Shown here: positions 40,800 through 51,784 of the stretch, in pieces
How the letters are laid out: each line of letters opens with the position of its first letter
Position numbering within the stretch: the first letter of the stretch is position 1
NCBI GenBank assembly: GCA_007922225.1
Contig: ML679956.1
Span: forward strand, 78,778,839-78,842,838
Reading direction: 5' to 3'
Source: Emydura subglobosa
Taxonomy: Eukaryota; Chordata; Testudines; Chelidae
Length of the DNA: 64,000 nucleotides
Position numbers and translations under genes: made by a program
The notes under the pieces: model-generated
Told to the model about the DNA's origin: nothing
Database searches by the model: none
The model's input: only the letters and a program-made list of their open reading frames with translations

Positions 40800-42747
40800 C
40801 CCTTTTGATGGGACCCTCGAGGGTGGCACCTCCCCCATTCCCACGGCTCTCATAGCCAACCTGGATCACACCCTGCCCTTCAGAGACAGGCTGCGGCCGT
40901 TCCTCCGAGAGTGGCAGGGCATAACCTCAGACCGCTGGGTGCTAAGTGTGGTGCGGAGAGGTTACGCCTTGCAGCTCTCGGCCTTCCCGCCGGATTCTCC
41001 CCCTACCCTGTCCCTCTTCAGGGACCCCTCTCACGAGCAACTCCTTCTCCAGGAGGTCCGCTCTCTGCTCCACCTAGGGGCTGTAGAGGAACTTCCCCTT
41101 TCAGAAAGGGGCAGGGGGTTTTATTCCCGGTATTTCCTTATCCCCAAGGCAAAGGGAGGCCTCCGGCCTATTCTGGACCTTCGCCGTCTAAACAAGTTCA
41201 TCAGACGGCTCAAGTTTCACATGGTCTCCCTAGCCTCCATTATCCCCACACTGGATCCAGGGGATTGGTATGCTGCCCTCGATTTAAAGGACGCATATTT
41301 CCATGTTTCTATCCTCCCTGGCCACAGACGTTTCCTCCGTTTTATGGTAGCCACTACCAGTTTTCGGCCCTCCCCTTCGGCCTCTCCTCTGCGCCCAGGG
41401 TGTTCACGAAGTGCATAGCGGTGGTAGCAGCCTACCTGCGGCGCAGAAGGTTCAAATCTTCCCCTACTTAGACAATTGGTTGCTTCGGGGGAGGTCCAGG
41501 GATCATGTGACAAACAGCTTAGCCCTGACGTGCGCGACATACAACAGGCTGGGGCTGCTCATCAACGAGCAGAAGTCCACGCTGACCCCCGTACAGCGCA
41601 TAGAATTCATCAGGGCCACCCTAGACGCAGTGCAGGCCAGAGCCTTCCTCCCACAACCTCGGTTCCAAACCATGACCGCCATCATTTCCGAGTTACAGAG
41701 GTCCCCCACGACGACAGCCAGGCACTGCCTCCAGCTGTTGGGGCACATGGCGGCATGTACATATGTGGTGAGGCTGGCTCGCTCAGACTCAGGCCCCTTC
41801 AGCGGTGGTTAGCCTCAGTTTACACCCCAGCCAGACACTCACTGAGCAGGGTAGTTACTGTCCCGCCCCAGGTCCTAGCGTCCCTGAACTGGTGGACAGA
41901 CCCGAGACAGACAATGAAAGGAGTCCCATTTGCAGACCTTGTCCCCTCTGTAACACTGATTACAGATGCTTCCGATGTTGGTTGGGGGGCCCACATGACC
42001 CGCGACCTCAGTACACAAGGTCGATGGTCACTACAGGAGAGAAACCTCCACATAAACATTCGAGAGCTCCGTGCAGTGCTTCTAGCCTGCAGGGTTTTTC
42101 TCCGCTTCCTGAAGGGCAGGGCGGTGCAAGTCCTCACAGACAACACCGCAGCGATGTTTTACATCAACAGACAAGGGGGAGCACGCTCCTCGGCCTTGTG
42201 CCAGGAGGTGATTCAACTATGGGACCTTGCAGTGAGGTACAATTTCCATCTGGCTGCCTCTCACCTCCCAGGGGTGAGGAACGACGAGGCGGACCGCCTC
42301 AGCAGGTCGTTCTTACCCTGCCACGAATGGTCACTTCACGGGGAGGTTACAGCGTTTCTCTTCCACAAGTGGGGTGTTCCCCATCTGGACCTGTTTGCAA
42401 CGTTACAGAACAAGAAATGCCCGATATTCTGCTCGCTACGCGGGCGCGAGCAGGGCTCCATTTCGGATGCTTTCCTGATAGACTGGTCGGGGCCACTACT
42501 GTATGCTTTTCCCCCGGTTCCACTACTTCCCAAGGTCCTCTTGAAAATCAAGAGGGACAGAGCAGACATTATCCTGATCGCACCGGCATGGCCAAGACAG
42601 TACTGGTACAGTATGGTGCTCGACCTATCCATCACCACGCCGATCCTGCTCCCGAGGCGCTACGATCACCTCTCCCAGGACCAGGGTCGCCTGCTCCACC
42701 CGGACCTGGACTCCCTCCACCTGACTGCATGGAGGCTCTGTGGTTAG
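40800..42747 (+). pseudogene. DIRS-D RT-RNase H, frameshifted, YLDN active site
   Basis: The RT fingers and palm lie in one frame (to 41418: RYFLIPKAKGGLRPILDLRR, LDLKDAYFHVS), then the frame shifts. The catalytic motif reads YLDN at 41465-41476 where DIRS-A and DIRS-C read YLDD, so a catalytic Asp is lost. A second change near 41800 leads into RNase H (41820-42300) with LITDASDVGWGAH, ELRAV and LTDNTAAMFY. The C-terminal segment FPPVPLLPKVL...LIAPAWPRQ, found in all copies, ends at a TAG (42745-42747) that overlaps the recombinase start. Confidence 0.85.
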
Positions 42748-43790
42748 CAGAGGGAGAAAGAGCCTGTTCGGACCAAGTCCAGCGCATTCTCTTGGGAAGC
42801 AGGAAGCCTTCCACTCAGGTTATATACCGGGCAAAGTGGAAACGTTTCAGTTGCTGGGCGCAGTCACGGGGCATCCTGCCGCTGGGCTCTACCATACAAG
42901 CTATTCTGGAGTACCTGCTACACCTAAAGACGCAGGGCCTGGGCCTGGGCCTGGCCTCTCTGAGGGTACACCTGGCGGCCATCTCAGCCTTCCATTGCCC
43001 CGTGGAAGGGAGGTCTATCTTCTCTCACCCAATGTCAATCAGGTTCCTTAAGGGGATAGAGAGGCTGTTCCCCCAGATTCGCGAACCATTGCCTCTCTGG
43101 GATTTAAACCTGGTCCTCACTATTCTCACAGGTCCCCCTTTCGAGCCTATGGCTACATGCCCACTGCTAGTCCTTTCCTGGAAGGTAGCCTTCCTGGTAG
43201 CCATTACATCGGCTAGGAGGGTCTCCGAGTTAAGAGCCTTGACCTCAGAGCCCCCCTACATGGTTTTTTATGCGGATAAAGTGCGACTGAGATCCCACCA
43301 GGCCTTCCTGCCTAAGGTGGTGTCCCAGTTTCATTATAACCAGGATATCTTCCTCCCCGTGTTCTTTCCTAAACCACACGGTTCGAAGGAGGAGCGGAGA
43401 TGGCACTCGCTGGACGTCAGGCGAGCCTTGGCTTTCTACATAGACTGGACCAGGCCGTTCCGGAAGTCCACGCAACTGTTCATCGCAGTCGCGGACCGCA
43501 TGAAGGGCTCACCTGTCTCCACCCAGCGCATCTCCACCTGGATCACCACCTGCATCCGCACCTGTTATGAGAGGGCGAAGGTACCGCTCCCAGGACCGAT
43601 AACGGCGCATTCAACCAGAGCCCAGGCTTCCTCTGCGGCCTTCCTGGAACAAGTGCCCTTGCAGGATATCTGCAGTGCAGCGACCTGGTCATCGGTCCAC
43701 ACTTTCACCTCTCACTACGCCATCGTGCAACAGGCAAGAGAGGACGCAGCCGTCGGCAGAGCTGTGCTGAGAAGGGCTTCTCGCCAGTGA
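42729..43790 (+). CDS. DIRS-D tyrosine recombinase, open reading frame
   Basis: ATG 42729 overlaps the RT-RNase H end by 19 bases in another frame and opens 353 codons with no stop. The N-terminal helical core-binding domain (ILEYLLHLKTQ, SLRVHLAAISAFH) is followed by the catalytic domain with Arg in SARRVSELRAL, a His-x-x-Arg in AHSTRAQ and a Tyr candidate in FTSHYAIV. In DIRS elements this enzyme integrates circular cDNA by site-specific strand exchange. The start was chosen for its overlap with the upstream frame and because DIRS-C has an ATG at the same place. It is the only undamaged enzyme frame among the DIRS copies here. Confidence 0.85.
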   Translation: MEALWLAEGERACSDQVQRILLGSRKPSTQVIYRAKWKRFSCWAQSRGILPLGSTIQAILEYLLHLKTQGLGLGLASLRVHLAAISAFHCPVEGRSIFSHPMSIRFLKGIERLFPQIREPLPLWDLNLVLTILTGPPFEPMATCPLLVLSWKVAFLVAITSARRVSELRALTSEPPYMVFYADKVRLRSHQAFLPKVVSQFHYNQDIFLPVFFPKPHGSKEERRWHSLDVRRALAFYIDWTRPFRKSTQLFIAVADRMKGSPVSTQRISTWITTCIRTCYERAKVPLPGPITAHSTRAQASSAAFLEQVPLQDICSAATWSSVHTFTSHYAIVQQAREDAAVGRAVLRRASRQ

Positions 43791-43832
43791 CTCCTTCCCG
43801 CCACCAAAGGTATGGCTATCTAATCACCTATA

Positions 43833-44174
43833 GTGGAATGCATATGAGCAACCACTCGAAGAGAGAAAACAGGGTTACTTACCAGTAACTGTTGTTCTTC
43901 GAGATGTGTTGCTCATATCCATTGCACACCCACCCTCCGTCCCCGCTGTCGGAGTCGGCAGAAAGAAGGGACTGAGGGCCCGCGTGGTCGGCAGCGCCCT
44001 ATATGCCGCGCTATGCGCGCGCCACTCCAGGGGGCGCTGGAGCCGACCCGCCGGGGTTGCTAGGGCAAAAAAGCTTCCGCAGACTCGTGCGCAGGGCGCG
44101 CACTCACCTATAATGGAATGGATATGAGCAACACATCTCGAAGAACAACAGTTACTGGTAAGTAACCCTGTTTT
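43833..44174. repeat. DIRS-D right end, hairpin
   Basis: It contains the inverse left-terminal repeat (to about 43865), the inverse of the right terminus (about 43868-43922), an inverted 5' region and the right terminus (about 44107-44174) with CTGGTAAGTAACCCTGTTTT. The two outer segments are inverse copies separated by about 185 bases. The inverted 5' region matches the left end of DIRS-C (54480-54620) better than that of DIRS-B. Confidence 0.8.
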
Positions 44175-44453
44175 CTTCGAGATGTGTAGCTCAGATCCAT
44201 TCCACACCCACCCTCCGTCCCCACTGTCGGAATCAGCAGAAAGAAGGGACTGAGGGGCCGCAGGGTCGGCGGCGCCCTATGTACCACGGCATGAGCGCGG
44301 TACTCCAGGGGGCGCCTAAGTCGACCCTACGGAGCTAGCTAAGGGAAAAAAGTTCCAGGAATCTGTGCACGGAGAGCGCACACACCTATACTGGCATGGA
44401 TACGAGCAACACATCTCGAAGAACAACAGTTACTGGTAAGTAACCCTGTTTTT
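44175..44453. repeat. second DIRS right end, from DIRS-B
   Basis: Immediately after DIRS-D another right end begins at CTTCGAGATGTG and runs to CTGGTAAGTAACCCTG. Its inverted 5' region contains the complement of TTAGCTAGCTCCGTAG, a phrase found at the DIRS-B left end (25440-25460) but not in DIRS-D. It therefore closes DIRS-B. Unrelated sequence follows after 44453. Confidence 0.75.
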
Positions 44454-44544
44454 TATTCTGTGCGCCTAAAAGACATTGTATCTTCAGTATCCAAACCATC
44501 AACTGATACAAGAGATTTTTAAGCTGCTCCAGTCCATATAAGGA

Positions 44545-44990
44545 GATCAGCACCAGAGAAAGCATTTAGCCACACAGCAGGCAGGGAGGGAGAGAAAAAT
44601 ATTGTGGATTTTATCTGTTCTAATTAGCATAACAAAGGTGGTGACAGTATCCCATTGTTTAGGCATGAATAAAAATATACCTAGTTTTAGATGTAAAGCT
44701 TTTTGTAAGAAGTAAATAATGTTAGTTTAGAGAAAGGTTTAGATAATGTCATGTTAGAGAGAGAAAAACAAAATAGAGATCTTGGATAAACTGACCAATA
44801 GCAGAAAGGTAAACTGGGGTGAAATAAATGTCACTCCTAATATCTGAAAGGAGGAGTCAGTTAGGTAGGAAGGAGGATCTTAAGGAGGTCCAGTCTGAGT
44901 AAACAACTAATTAGCATATCAGACAACTGATTGGCTGAAAATGACATCACCCCACAGGGGGTAGGGGGAAAGATGCTGATGACTGAGTCA
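44545..44990 (+). repeat. LTR-like repeat, copy 1
   Basis: Starting AGATCAGCACCAGAGA and running to GACATCACCCCACAGG, this block is repeated from 45299 with moderate divergence. The offset between copies is about 754 bases. Shared phrases include GGATTTTATCTG, GGTGGTGACAG and CTAATTAGCA. It contains no coding sequence. Confidence 0.6.
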
Positions 44991-45498
44991 AACAAAAATT
45001 TTGAGTCAAACAAAAATAAGTCAAACAAAAATGTAGGCAGCTGAAACATATACAGCTCACAAGTATTAAAAGAAACCATGATGATGCACAAGAAAGTGTA
45101 GCCTTGGGGAGAATCAAGGATGGTGGGGAATAGTGCCAGTAAGAAGAGGTATCTGCTCGGTCTCAAGGGAGAGCCTTGAGCCAATACTTGACAAGACCAA
45201 ACATCCACTGAACTCAGCAAAGTAATAAGCATTGAGTAGATAAATAAGTATACCACCCAACATGGAGGGACAGATTCAAGGGAGTTTTCCCTTCACAAAG
45301 GAGACCAGCACCAGAGACAGCATTTAGCCTTACAGCTGAAAAGCAAGCAGAGAGGGGTAAAAACAGTGAGGATTTTATCTGCTTTGATTATAAAATAACA
45401 AAAGTGGTGACAGAATCATAATAGTTAGACATGGATAGAAATATAGTTAGTTTTAAGCCTTAAGCTTTTGATAAGTAGTAATCAATGATAGTTTAGGG

Positions 45499-48034
45499 CA
45501 GGGGTGGCCAACCCGCGGCTCTCGAGCCATATGCAGCTCTTTGCTCATACAAATGCAGCTCTTATGAGTAAACATAGAATTTCACATTTTAGGAAATGGT
45601 CGGTTAATATTTTTGCATCTATTACTGATTTTTATTTGTGTGTTGTATGCATTTAAAGTTTAAGGACATGAGGGGAAAGTCAATATCCAGGTCTGCTCTA
45701 CGCTAACAGGGCAAGAGGCTGGGCTGCGCGCAGACACGCACACACACACACACTCCACTGTACACTGATTGGGTACACACTCACAGGCTGTCCATTAACA
45801 ACGGTCCATGCAAAATAGTCCGGAGAGAAAACCTAGAGCTGGATCGCTACACTATTAACCAATCGCGTAGCTTCTTATTAAAGATCAAAAAAGTGCATGT
45901 GTGGATTTGACGATTATTGTGGTGAATGTTTTGGCAATGTCTGAAATTTTGTTTTTAGTTTGCAGCAAGTGGTAACCCTCTTTAAACATGGAACGAAAAT
46001 GTAAAAATAAGCGCAAATATGAAGAACACAGAATGTTCTTAGCGGAATGGGAAAGTTTATATTTTTTCGTTGAACGTAATGGCAAACCACTCTGTCTGAT
46101 ATGCCAGACTTCATTGGCACATTTCAAGTCTTTAAATCTCCAGCGCCACTTCAACACACACCATGCTAACATCGATCAGGAATTTCCAAAAGGTACTGAA
46201 CTTCGCTCGCACAAACTAAAAACTTTGAAAAGTCAAATCGAGAAACAGACTCAAGTGTTACGTAAATTTTCCAAGCACTCCCAGACCGTCACACATGCCT
46301 CGTATCAAGTCGCTTGGAACATTGCCTGCGCTAAAAAACCTTACAACAAAGGCGAGTTTGTTAAAAATGCCTCGCAGATGTTGCTTCCATCTTGTCTCCA
46401 GAAAATGATAATCTGAAAAGAATGGTTTCAGACCTTCAACTCTCACGCCACACAATTGAGCACAGAATATCTGAAATCAATGATTCAATGGAATCACAGT
46501 TATATTCTGATCTTCAGAAATGCGAGTGCCTCACTATCGCGCTAGACGAGTCTTGTGACGTACACGACAAACCTCAATTGGCAATATTTGTACGGACTGT
46601 GTCAAATAATTGTGTAATCAACGAAGAACTCCTAGATATCGTACCATTAAAAGACAGAACCCGGGGCATCGATGTGAAAGAAACACTGATGGATGTTTTT
46701 GCAAAAACAAATCTGCCTTTACTGAAACTTGCAGCAATAGCAACGGACGGAGCACCATCTATGGTCGGATCTGCGAATGGACGTGTGAGGCTATGCAGAG
46801 CTGACGAAGGTTCCGACTTCTCATTGTTTCACTGTATCATCCATCGGGAACAACTGGTGTCTAAAAAGCTGCATTTGGATCACGTCATGAAACCCGTCCT
46901 GGAAATAGTCAATTATATTCGCACACAAGCTCTCAACCACAGACAATTCAAGAATCTCATTGCTGAGCTCGACCAAGGCCTTCCCGGTGACCTGCCGCTT
47001 CACTGTACTGCAAGGTGGCTTTCAAAAGGTAAAGTGCTTTTTTGGTTTTTTTTGAACTTTTGGACGCTGTGAAGTTGTTCATGGAAGTGAAGCAAAAGGA
47101 ATACCCCAAGCTCTCAGACCCACAATGGGTTTTAGATCTGGCGTTTCTGGTGGACATGCTGTGACATCTGGACAGACTGAACCTGGATCTCCAAGGGAAG
47201 TTAAAGATATTGCCGGACCTGGTGCAAAGTGTATTTGCGTTTGTCAACAAACTCAAGATGTTCAAGGCGCAACTTCAAAGGGGGAACTAACATATTTTCC
47301 CTCAGTGTTAAATGCAAGTGAACAAGCACCCAAAATCTTGAAAAGGAGCACAACACGGTATGCAACATTGATCGAAGTACTTCAGGATGGTTTTATGGAA
47401 AGATTCCATGATCTACAGCTGAAAAGGCCTCAGATTACATTCCTGGTCGACTCTTTCAGTGCTGACGCTGACTGTTTGAAAGCCCTGTTAGTCACAGATG
47501 AAGCAACATCTCAGATTGAGATGATTGAACTTTCCAAGGGCGACAAACTTAAGACTTTTCTAAAGGAAGGAACCCTTGAGTTCTGGAGAACTGTACCGAT
47601 AGAGAAATACCCCAATGTCAAACGGGCTGCGTTCAGACTACTGTCAATGTTTGCGTCAACTTACCTTTGTGAATCGGTTTTCTCAACATTGAAACATGTG
47701 AAATCTGAGCATCGATCTGTTCTAACTGACACACACGTGAGGGAATTAATTTGAGTGGCCTCAACCGAATACAAGCCAGATTTTAAAAGGATCGTTGAAA
47801 GCAAGGATTGCCAAAAGTCCCACTGAGTCAAAAATCGCAACATACATTACAATAAACATTTTGATTGCTTTGTCTTATTGTAAATTATTGTTTCAATGTA
47901 TGTGCATCCAGTATGTATGTGTGTGTTTATACTGTACTGTATATATATACACACACATAAAAGGTAAATGTGGCTCTTTGCGGTATCTATACCTATTTTT
48001 TGGCTCTTAGTGTCTGACTGGTTGGCCACCCCTG
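45499..48034 (+). mobile_element. hAT (Charlie-type) DNA transposon
   Basis: The element starts CAGGGGTGGCCAACC and ends with its inverse, GGTTGGCCACCCCTG, and is flanked by a perfect 8-bp duplication GTTTAGGG (45491-45498, 48035-48042). The 8-bp duplication and CAGGGG ends are diagnostic of hAT. It is about 2.54 kb and carries a decayed transposase. A (CA)n tract lies near 45735 and alternating TG/TA sequence near 47910-47960. Confidence 0.95.
45988..47754 (+). pseudogene. hAT transposase pseudogene
   Basis: ATG 45988 begins a product with a BED-type zinc finger (CLICQTSLAHFKSLNLQRHF...HH), then a frame change near 46390 into the core (LTIALDESCDVHDKPQLAIF, KLAAIATDGAPSMVG, FHCIIHREQL). A further break lies in a T run near 47040. 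The final part carries the hAT dimerisation segment (YPNVKRAAFRLLSMFASTY, CESVFSTLKHVKS), ending at TGA 47752-47754. The protein resembles the transposase domesticated in GTF2IRD2- and ZBED5-like vertebrate genes. The several frame changes make it inactive. Confidence 0.9.
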
Positions 48035-48454
48035 GTTTAGGGTAAGATTTAGTTAGAAATTCAGAATGGTGGCCAATGTTCCCTAAGAGGGAAAAAGAAA
48101 AAAAATGGAGGTGAAGAAACTGACCATACCAGAAAGGTAGACTAGGATGAAATAAAGGTCACTGCTAATACCTATAAGGAGGGATCAGTAGATAGGAACG
48201 AGGATTCAAAGGAGGTCTGAGTTTGAAGTAAACAAGCGAAGCTAATTAGCACATCAGATGGCTAATTAGTTGAAAATGATATCACCTTGGAGGAGGATCC
48301 AAAGGATGTCCAAATTGGGAGTAAACAAGGTGAAGCTAATTAACATAGTGGGCATCTGATTGGTCAAAAATGATTCCATCCCTGGCTGGGAAGATGCAGT
48401 TGATTGACATTAAGAAAGCAACCAATGAGAAAGGCGTAAAGGTCAGAAAAATCG

Positions 48455-48543
48455 TATATAAGGCAGAGAGCTGACAGGCTTGAGTGTGGGTAATCATGAC
48501 TGGAGAAGGAAATCTTGACAGCAGAAGAAGCAGGAGAACATTA

Positions 48544-48575
<32 letters not shown>

Positions 48576-48702
48576 AAAGTGGTCCTAGCAAGTTTGACAG
48601 CTCAGAAGGACCATGAGACGAAAGAGAGGTCTTAAATGAAGGAGAGAAATAAGTATGATTTTTCCTTAAAATAAGAAATGCATGTGGGTGGTTGTAAATA
48701 AA
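48455..48702 (+). promoter_or_regulatory. TATA box and poly(A) signal of LTR-like repeat
   Basis: TATATAAG at 48455-48462 is followed by a purine-rich region, a (CAG)n tract and AATAAA at 48697-48702. The spacing of about 240 bases fits the promoter-R-poly(A) layout of an LTR. No primer site or coding region follows, so this may be a solo LTR or truncated copy. Confidence 0.45.
48544..48576. repeat. CAA/CAG microsatellite
   Basis: A short run of CAA and about seven CAG units lies within the putative transcribed part of the LTR-like repeat. On the complement it would read CTG. Confidence 0.85.
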
Positions 48703-48749
48703 GCTGGATGCCTGCACTTGAATAATCTCTAACCCCACCCATTCTGATT

Positions 48750-50604
48750 GCCTGATCAACACTCATAAAATGTTTGTTAGTTTGTAGTAACAGTATTAAA
48801 TATGCTATTGCAATGTCACTGTGTGTACGTATGTGTAAGGGAATTGTGTGTTATATTGTAGAAGTCTGGTATTCTAACACAATGTTGTGTTAAGGCTTTA
48901 TACACATGTATGCAGGATTTCTTTATATTATATGTTGCAACATTGTATGGTAAGAAAACCAAAATGGTGGCCTTAAAACAACGTGAACAATAGTGAATAG
49001 GTAGACTAGGGTGAAATAAAGGTCACTCCAAAATCTGAAGTGAGGGGTTGGCCAGGTAAAGTACAGGTTCTCAATCATATCCGGCTCGATCATGATTGGT
49101 TTGTAAAAGCAAGCAATCAGGGGAACTTAAAGCTGATTGGTAGAATGGGTATGCTAATGGCTAAGTTTCAATCTCAAAACAATTTCAGCCACAAGACTGA
49201 AGTTGCTTGCATTATCCAGGTAACAGTATGCATTGCTGGGCACATTAAAGATGCCATCAAGCAATTCTACATGGAATGCAAACAGGATATAGTGAATGGT
49301 GATGTTTGTGAGAGCGCTGCAGTGGGATTGGGACCCCGCGGGACCCACAGGACCCGAAGCCATAATAGCAGGAGCAGGTAAAATGTATTTTGTTGCAGGC
49401 AGGATTGAGTGGGCAAAAAAACAAACCAGACCACGGTAATTTGCAAGTTAACTGCAAGTTTAGCTATACCTGCTGTTTAAGTTGCCCTTATTATCGATCA
49501 CTTAGTCTGACCATCTTTTGAAGATTTGCTTCTATCAAAAACCTGGTGCTGTGAACAGTTTTTCTGTTAAATGTTTTTCAAAAAGCAATAATAATTCTGA
49601 CATATAAATAACTTGAATGGTATGCTTCAAAGTTCTAAAAATGGTGCTTAAATGGTTTTTAAAATTCCACTTTTTTAAAACAACTTACTTTTTATAATCA
49701 TTTAAAAAATCTGCACCTTTTAAGGCAAAATTGTGGTGCAATTTGTTTGACGTTCCAGGTGATACACACATGACAGCAGTTTGTCATAATTAGAATTTCA
49801 GCAATGTAAAGCAATTTTTTTAAAAAAAATAAAGATTTTAATACTTAAATTTAAGTGAGAGATAGAAAGAGATTTGATGTCTTATTATAACAGGCGTGGA
49901 GGCAGCTCTCCAACCGCCTTCAGACCCACGTCAAGATTCACCCAGATGATGGGAATCTTTACCACAGCCCTCTATATCCAAAGGCAGTGAATCTAAGACA
50001 GCTGTTAGGATGGTGCTGAATTACTATGAATTACTGTGGTTGACATGAGTCTGATAAAGCTTAGTAAGCCTGAATTTGTTGGAGGATTCTGGGAGCAGGG
50101 TCTCTTAGCATCAAAGAGGGTGTATGGAAAATTATAGAGTGCAGAAATTGCACTTGGATGCTGATATGACTATGTACCATGAATGTTTAATCAGGAGCCC
50201 TGTGTATATTTGGGCTGATCTGGAAGACCTATGGCCATGGTCAATCAATGGCCAGTTCACCTAGTGTACACGCAGAAGACACGTAAATGGCGGACTTGGA
50301 ACTAACTGATGTGGGTCAACTGACCCTTTAGGACAGCACAACATCAGGAGCCCAGCTGAATGACCGATGAGAAAGTAAACATCAGCCAACCCTCAGTCTA
50401 TCCCGGTTGTCCCTCTCAAAATTAATCAGAAAAACAAGTTATGAAATGCTAACAGGGAATATTTCAGGAACATGTGACTCCTTTGAAAAAAGGGTGTAAG
50501 TATTGGGGAATATTATGTTTGACACACACCTCCAATTAACATCTGAAGAGGGTGCCTGTGATGCTGTAAGTCCAACACCCTGCTATGAGGGACATCTGAG
50601 TCAG
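48750..50604. other. no recognisable gene
   Basis: A+T-rich sequence with several short frames but no conserved segment. A poly-A/T patch lies around 49660-49840. A possible (not convincing) coding patch at 49040-49381 is not recognised. ERV-3 gag homology begins at about 50605. Confidence 0.5.
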
Positions 50605-51784
50605 GTTTCAGCCGTTAAAAAGCTGTTACATGAGCTCAAGGAGGGGAGACAAGCAGCTGACCATTCAGCGTGTCTCAAGAAGTTAAAAGAGGTGACACAG
50701 CAATTGCAAGAAGCCAAAGGGCTGTTAAGGTGCAAATGGCGCGTGAGGCGTGCTTGCTTTAGAAACAAGGAGGGGCAGATTCGGATGAGTCCGAATTCGG
50801 GGTGCCCGGACTGTGGGAGGAAGAACCTACGGTTTGTCCGTCGGCCCCAGGGATAGAGCAAGGGCTCTGGGAATCCGACCTTGCAGGGGGAGAGCAGCGG
50901 CTCGTAGACCCCACCATGGTAGGGCTAAAGGCCTGGGACTGTGGCTTTGAAGAAACTCTAGAGGAAAGGGAGGGGCAAAAGCCCTCCTGTATAGGAGGAA
51001 GCACGGATGGGTATGGACAGCCCGTAAATGTCTCTCATGGGAGTGAGCAACCATTAAATGCTACCAGCTCAGTGCCAGTTAATCCGGTAACCACTACCGT
51101 GGTCAGACGTCCAGGTGAACCCAATGAGGTGAGACAAGAGGTCCGCAGCTACACACCAGAACAGGCCAGGGCAATGGGGAAAACGATCGGCCCATTGTGC
51201 TGGGGGACCGCTGTCAATTGGGTAGCGCGTGTGGGAGAATCGCTGTACCTGGGGGTCGATGATGTGGTGGCCCTGATTAGGGAGTGCATGTCACCAGAGG
51301 AGTTTTCCAGCATCCCTAGTGACATCCAACTGGGAACTATTAGAAACGTTCGGGAACTGCTAAAACAAGTTTTAAAATTGTATAGACCTGGGCACAGTTT
51401 TATCGGTTTGTATTACAACGAAAAGCAGTTGCCCCAAGAATGCCCTGAACAATGTATGCTCCGGAAGAAAGTTCTGTACCAGATGTCGGGTGCTAATGTA
51501 GTGGACACCCCAGGGTACCGAGAAGAGGTGGTTAGAGGTTTATTACCCACATTAAAAATAGCCTTGGGGACCATAGATCCCCTAAATTATACATTAGCTG
51601 AGCTGGAGGAGAAAATAAGAAATGCTTATGAGTTGCATGCAGAGGCATATGGCCGTAAAGATCAAAAGGAAACAAACCATAATTACAGTAATGAAGAGTA
51701 CCGTAAAATTAGAGATGCGCCGGAAAGAAGGGGGTACGGTAACGAAAAGCGCCTAGACGACCCCTGGCGGAGGAGACCGGTATG
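50605..51784 (+). pseudogene. gag: ERV-3 gag fragment
   Basis: The fragment begins inside the coiled-coil region (AVKKLLHELKEGRQAADHS) and has one frame change around 50800. It is then open to 51785 through the capsid region: NPVTTTVVRRPGEPNEVRQE, YTPEQARAMGKTIGPL, VGESLYLGVDDVVALI and LYRPGHSFIGLYYNEKQ. It ends abruptly at RRRPV, where ERV-2 Gag continues with its basic C-terminal region. No LTR of its own is identified. It is closer to ERV-2 than to ERV-1 and lies just upstream of ERV-4, but it is a separate copy because ERV-4 has its own gag. Confidence 0.85.

Larger units (their letters stand above)
38756..44174 (+). mobile_element. DIRS-D, 5'-truncated DIRS element
   Basis: The element starts abruptly within the RS-rich part of Gag with no terminal repeat. 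It then has the capsid half, RT-RNase H, an open tyrosine recombinase and a complete right end (43833-44174). Its right-end copy of the 5' region resembles DIRS-C more than DIRS-A or DIRS-B, so it is a different subfamily from the DIRS-B sequence it abuts. Recombination or template switching between two elements explains this better than simple insertion, because no left terminus exists. Confidence 0.8.
45299..48286 (+). repeat. LTR-like repeat, copy 2, interrupted by hAT
   Basis: The repeat runs 45299-45498, is interrupted by a hAT element, and resumes at 48043-48286. The pieces align with copy 1 in order. A partial third unit follows at about 48287-48400 (with GTAAACAAGGTGAAGCTAATTA) and a fragment at about 48985-49030. 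Downstream lie a TATA box and a poly(A) signal, as in a retroviral LTR; the family is unknown. Confidence 0.6.

Noticed and set aside
41805..42728. First part of the 661-codon frame that contains the DIRS-D recombinase
   Set aside because: This part lies in the wrong register over RNase H and gives Pro/Ser/Gly-rich nonsense. The recombinase is taken to start at ATG 42729.
48544..48576. CAG repeat as a coding polyglutamine tract
   Set aside because: It lies in a non-coding LTR-like transcribed region with no open frame of note around it.
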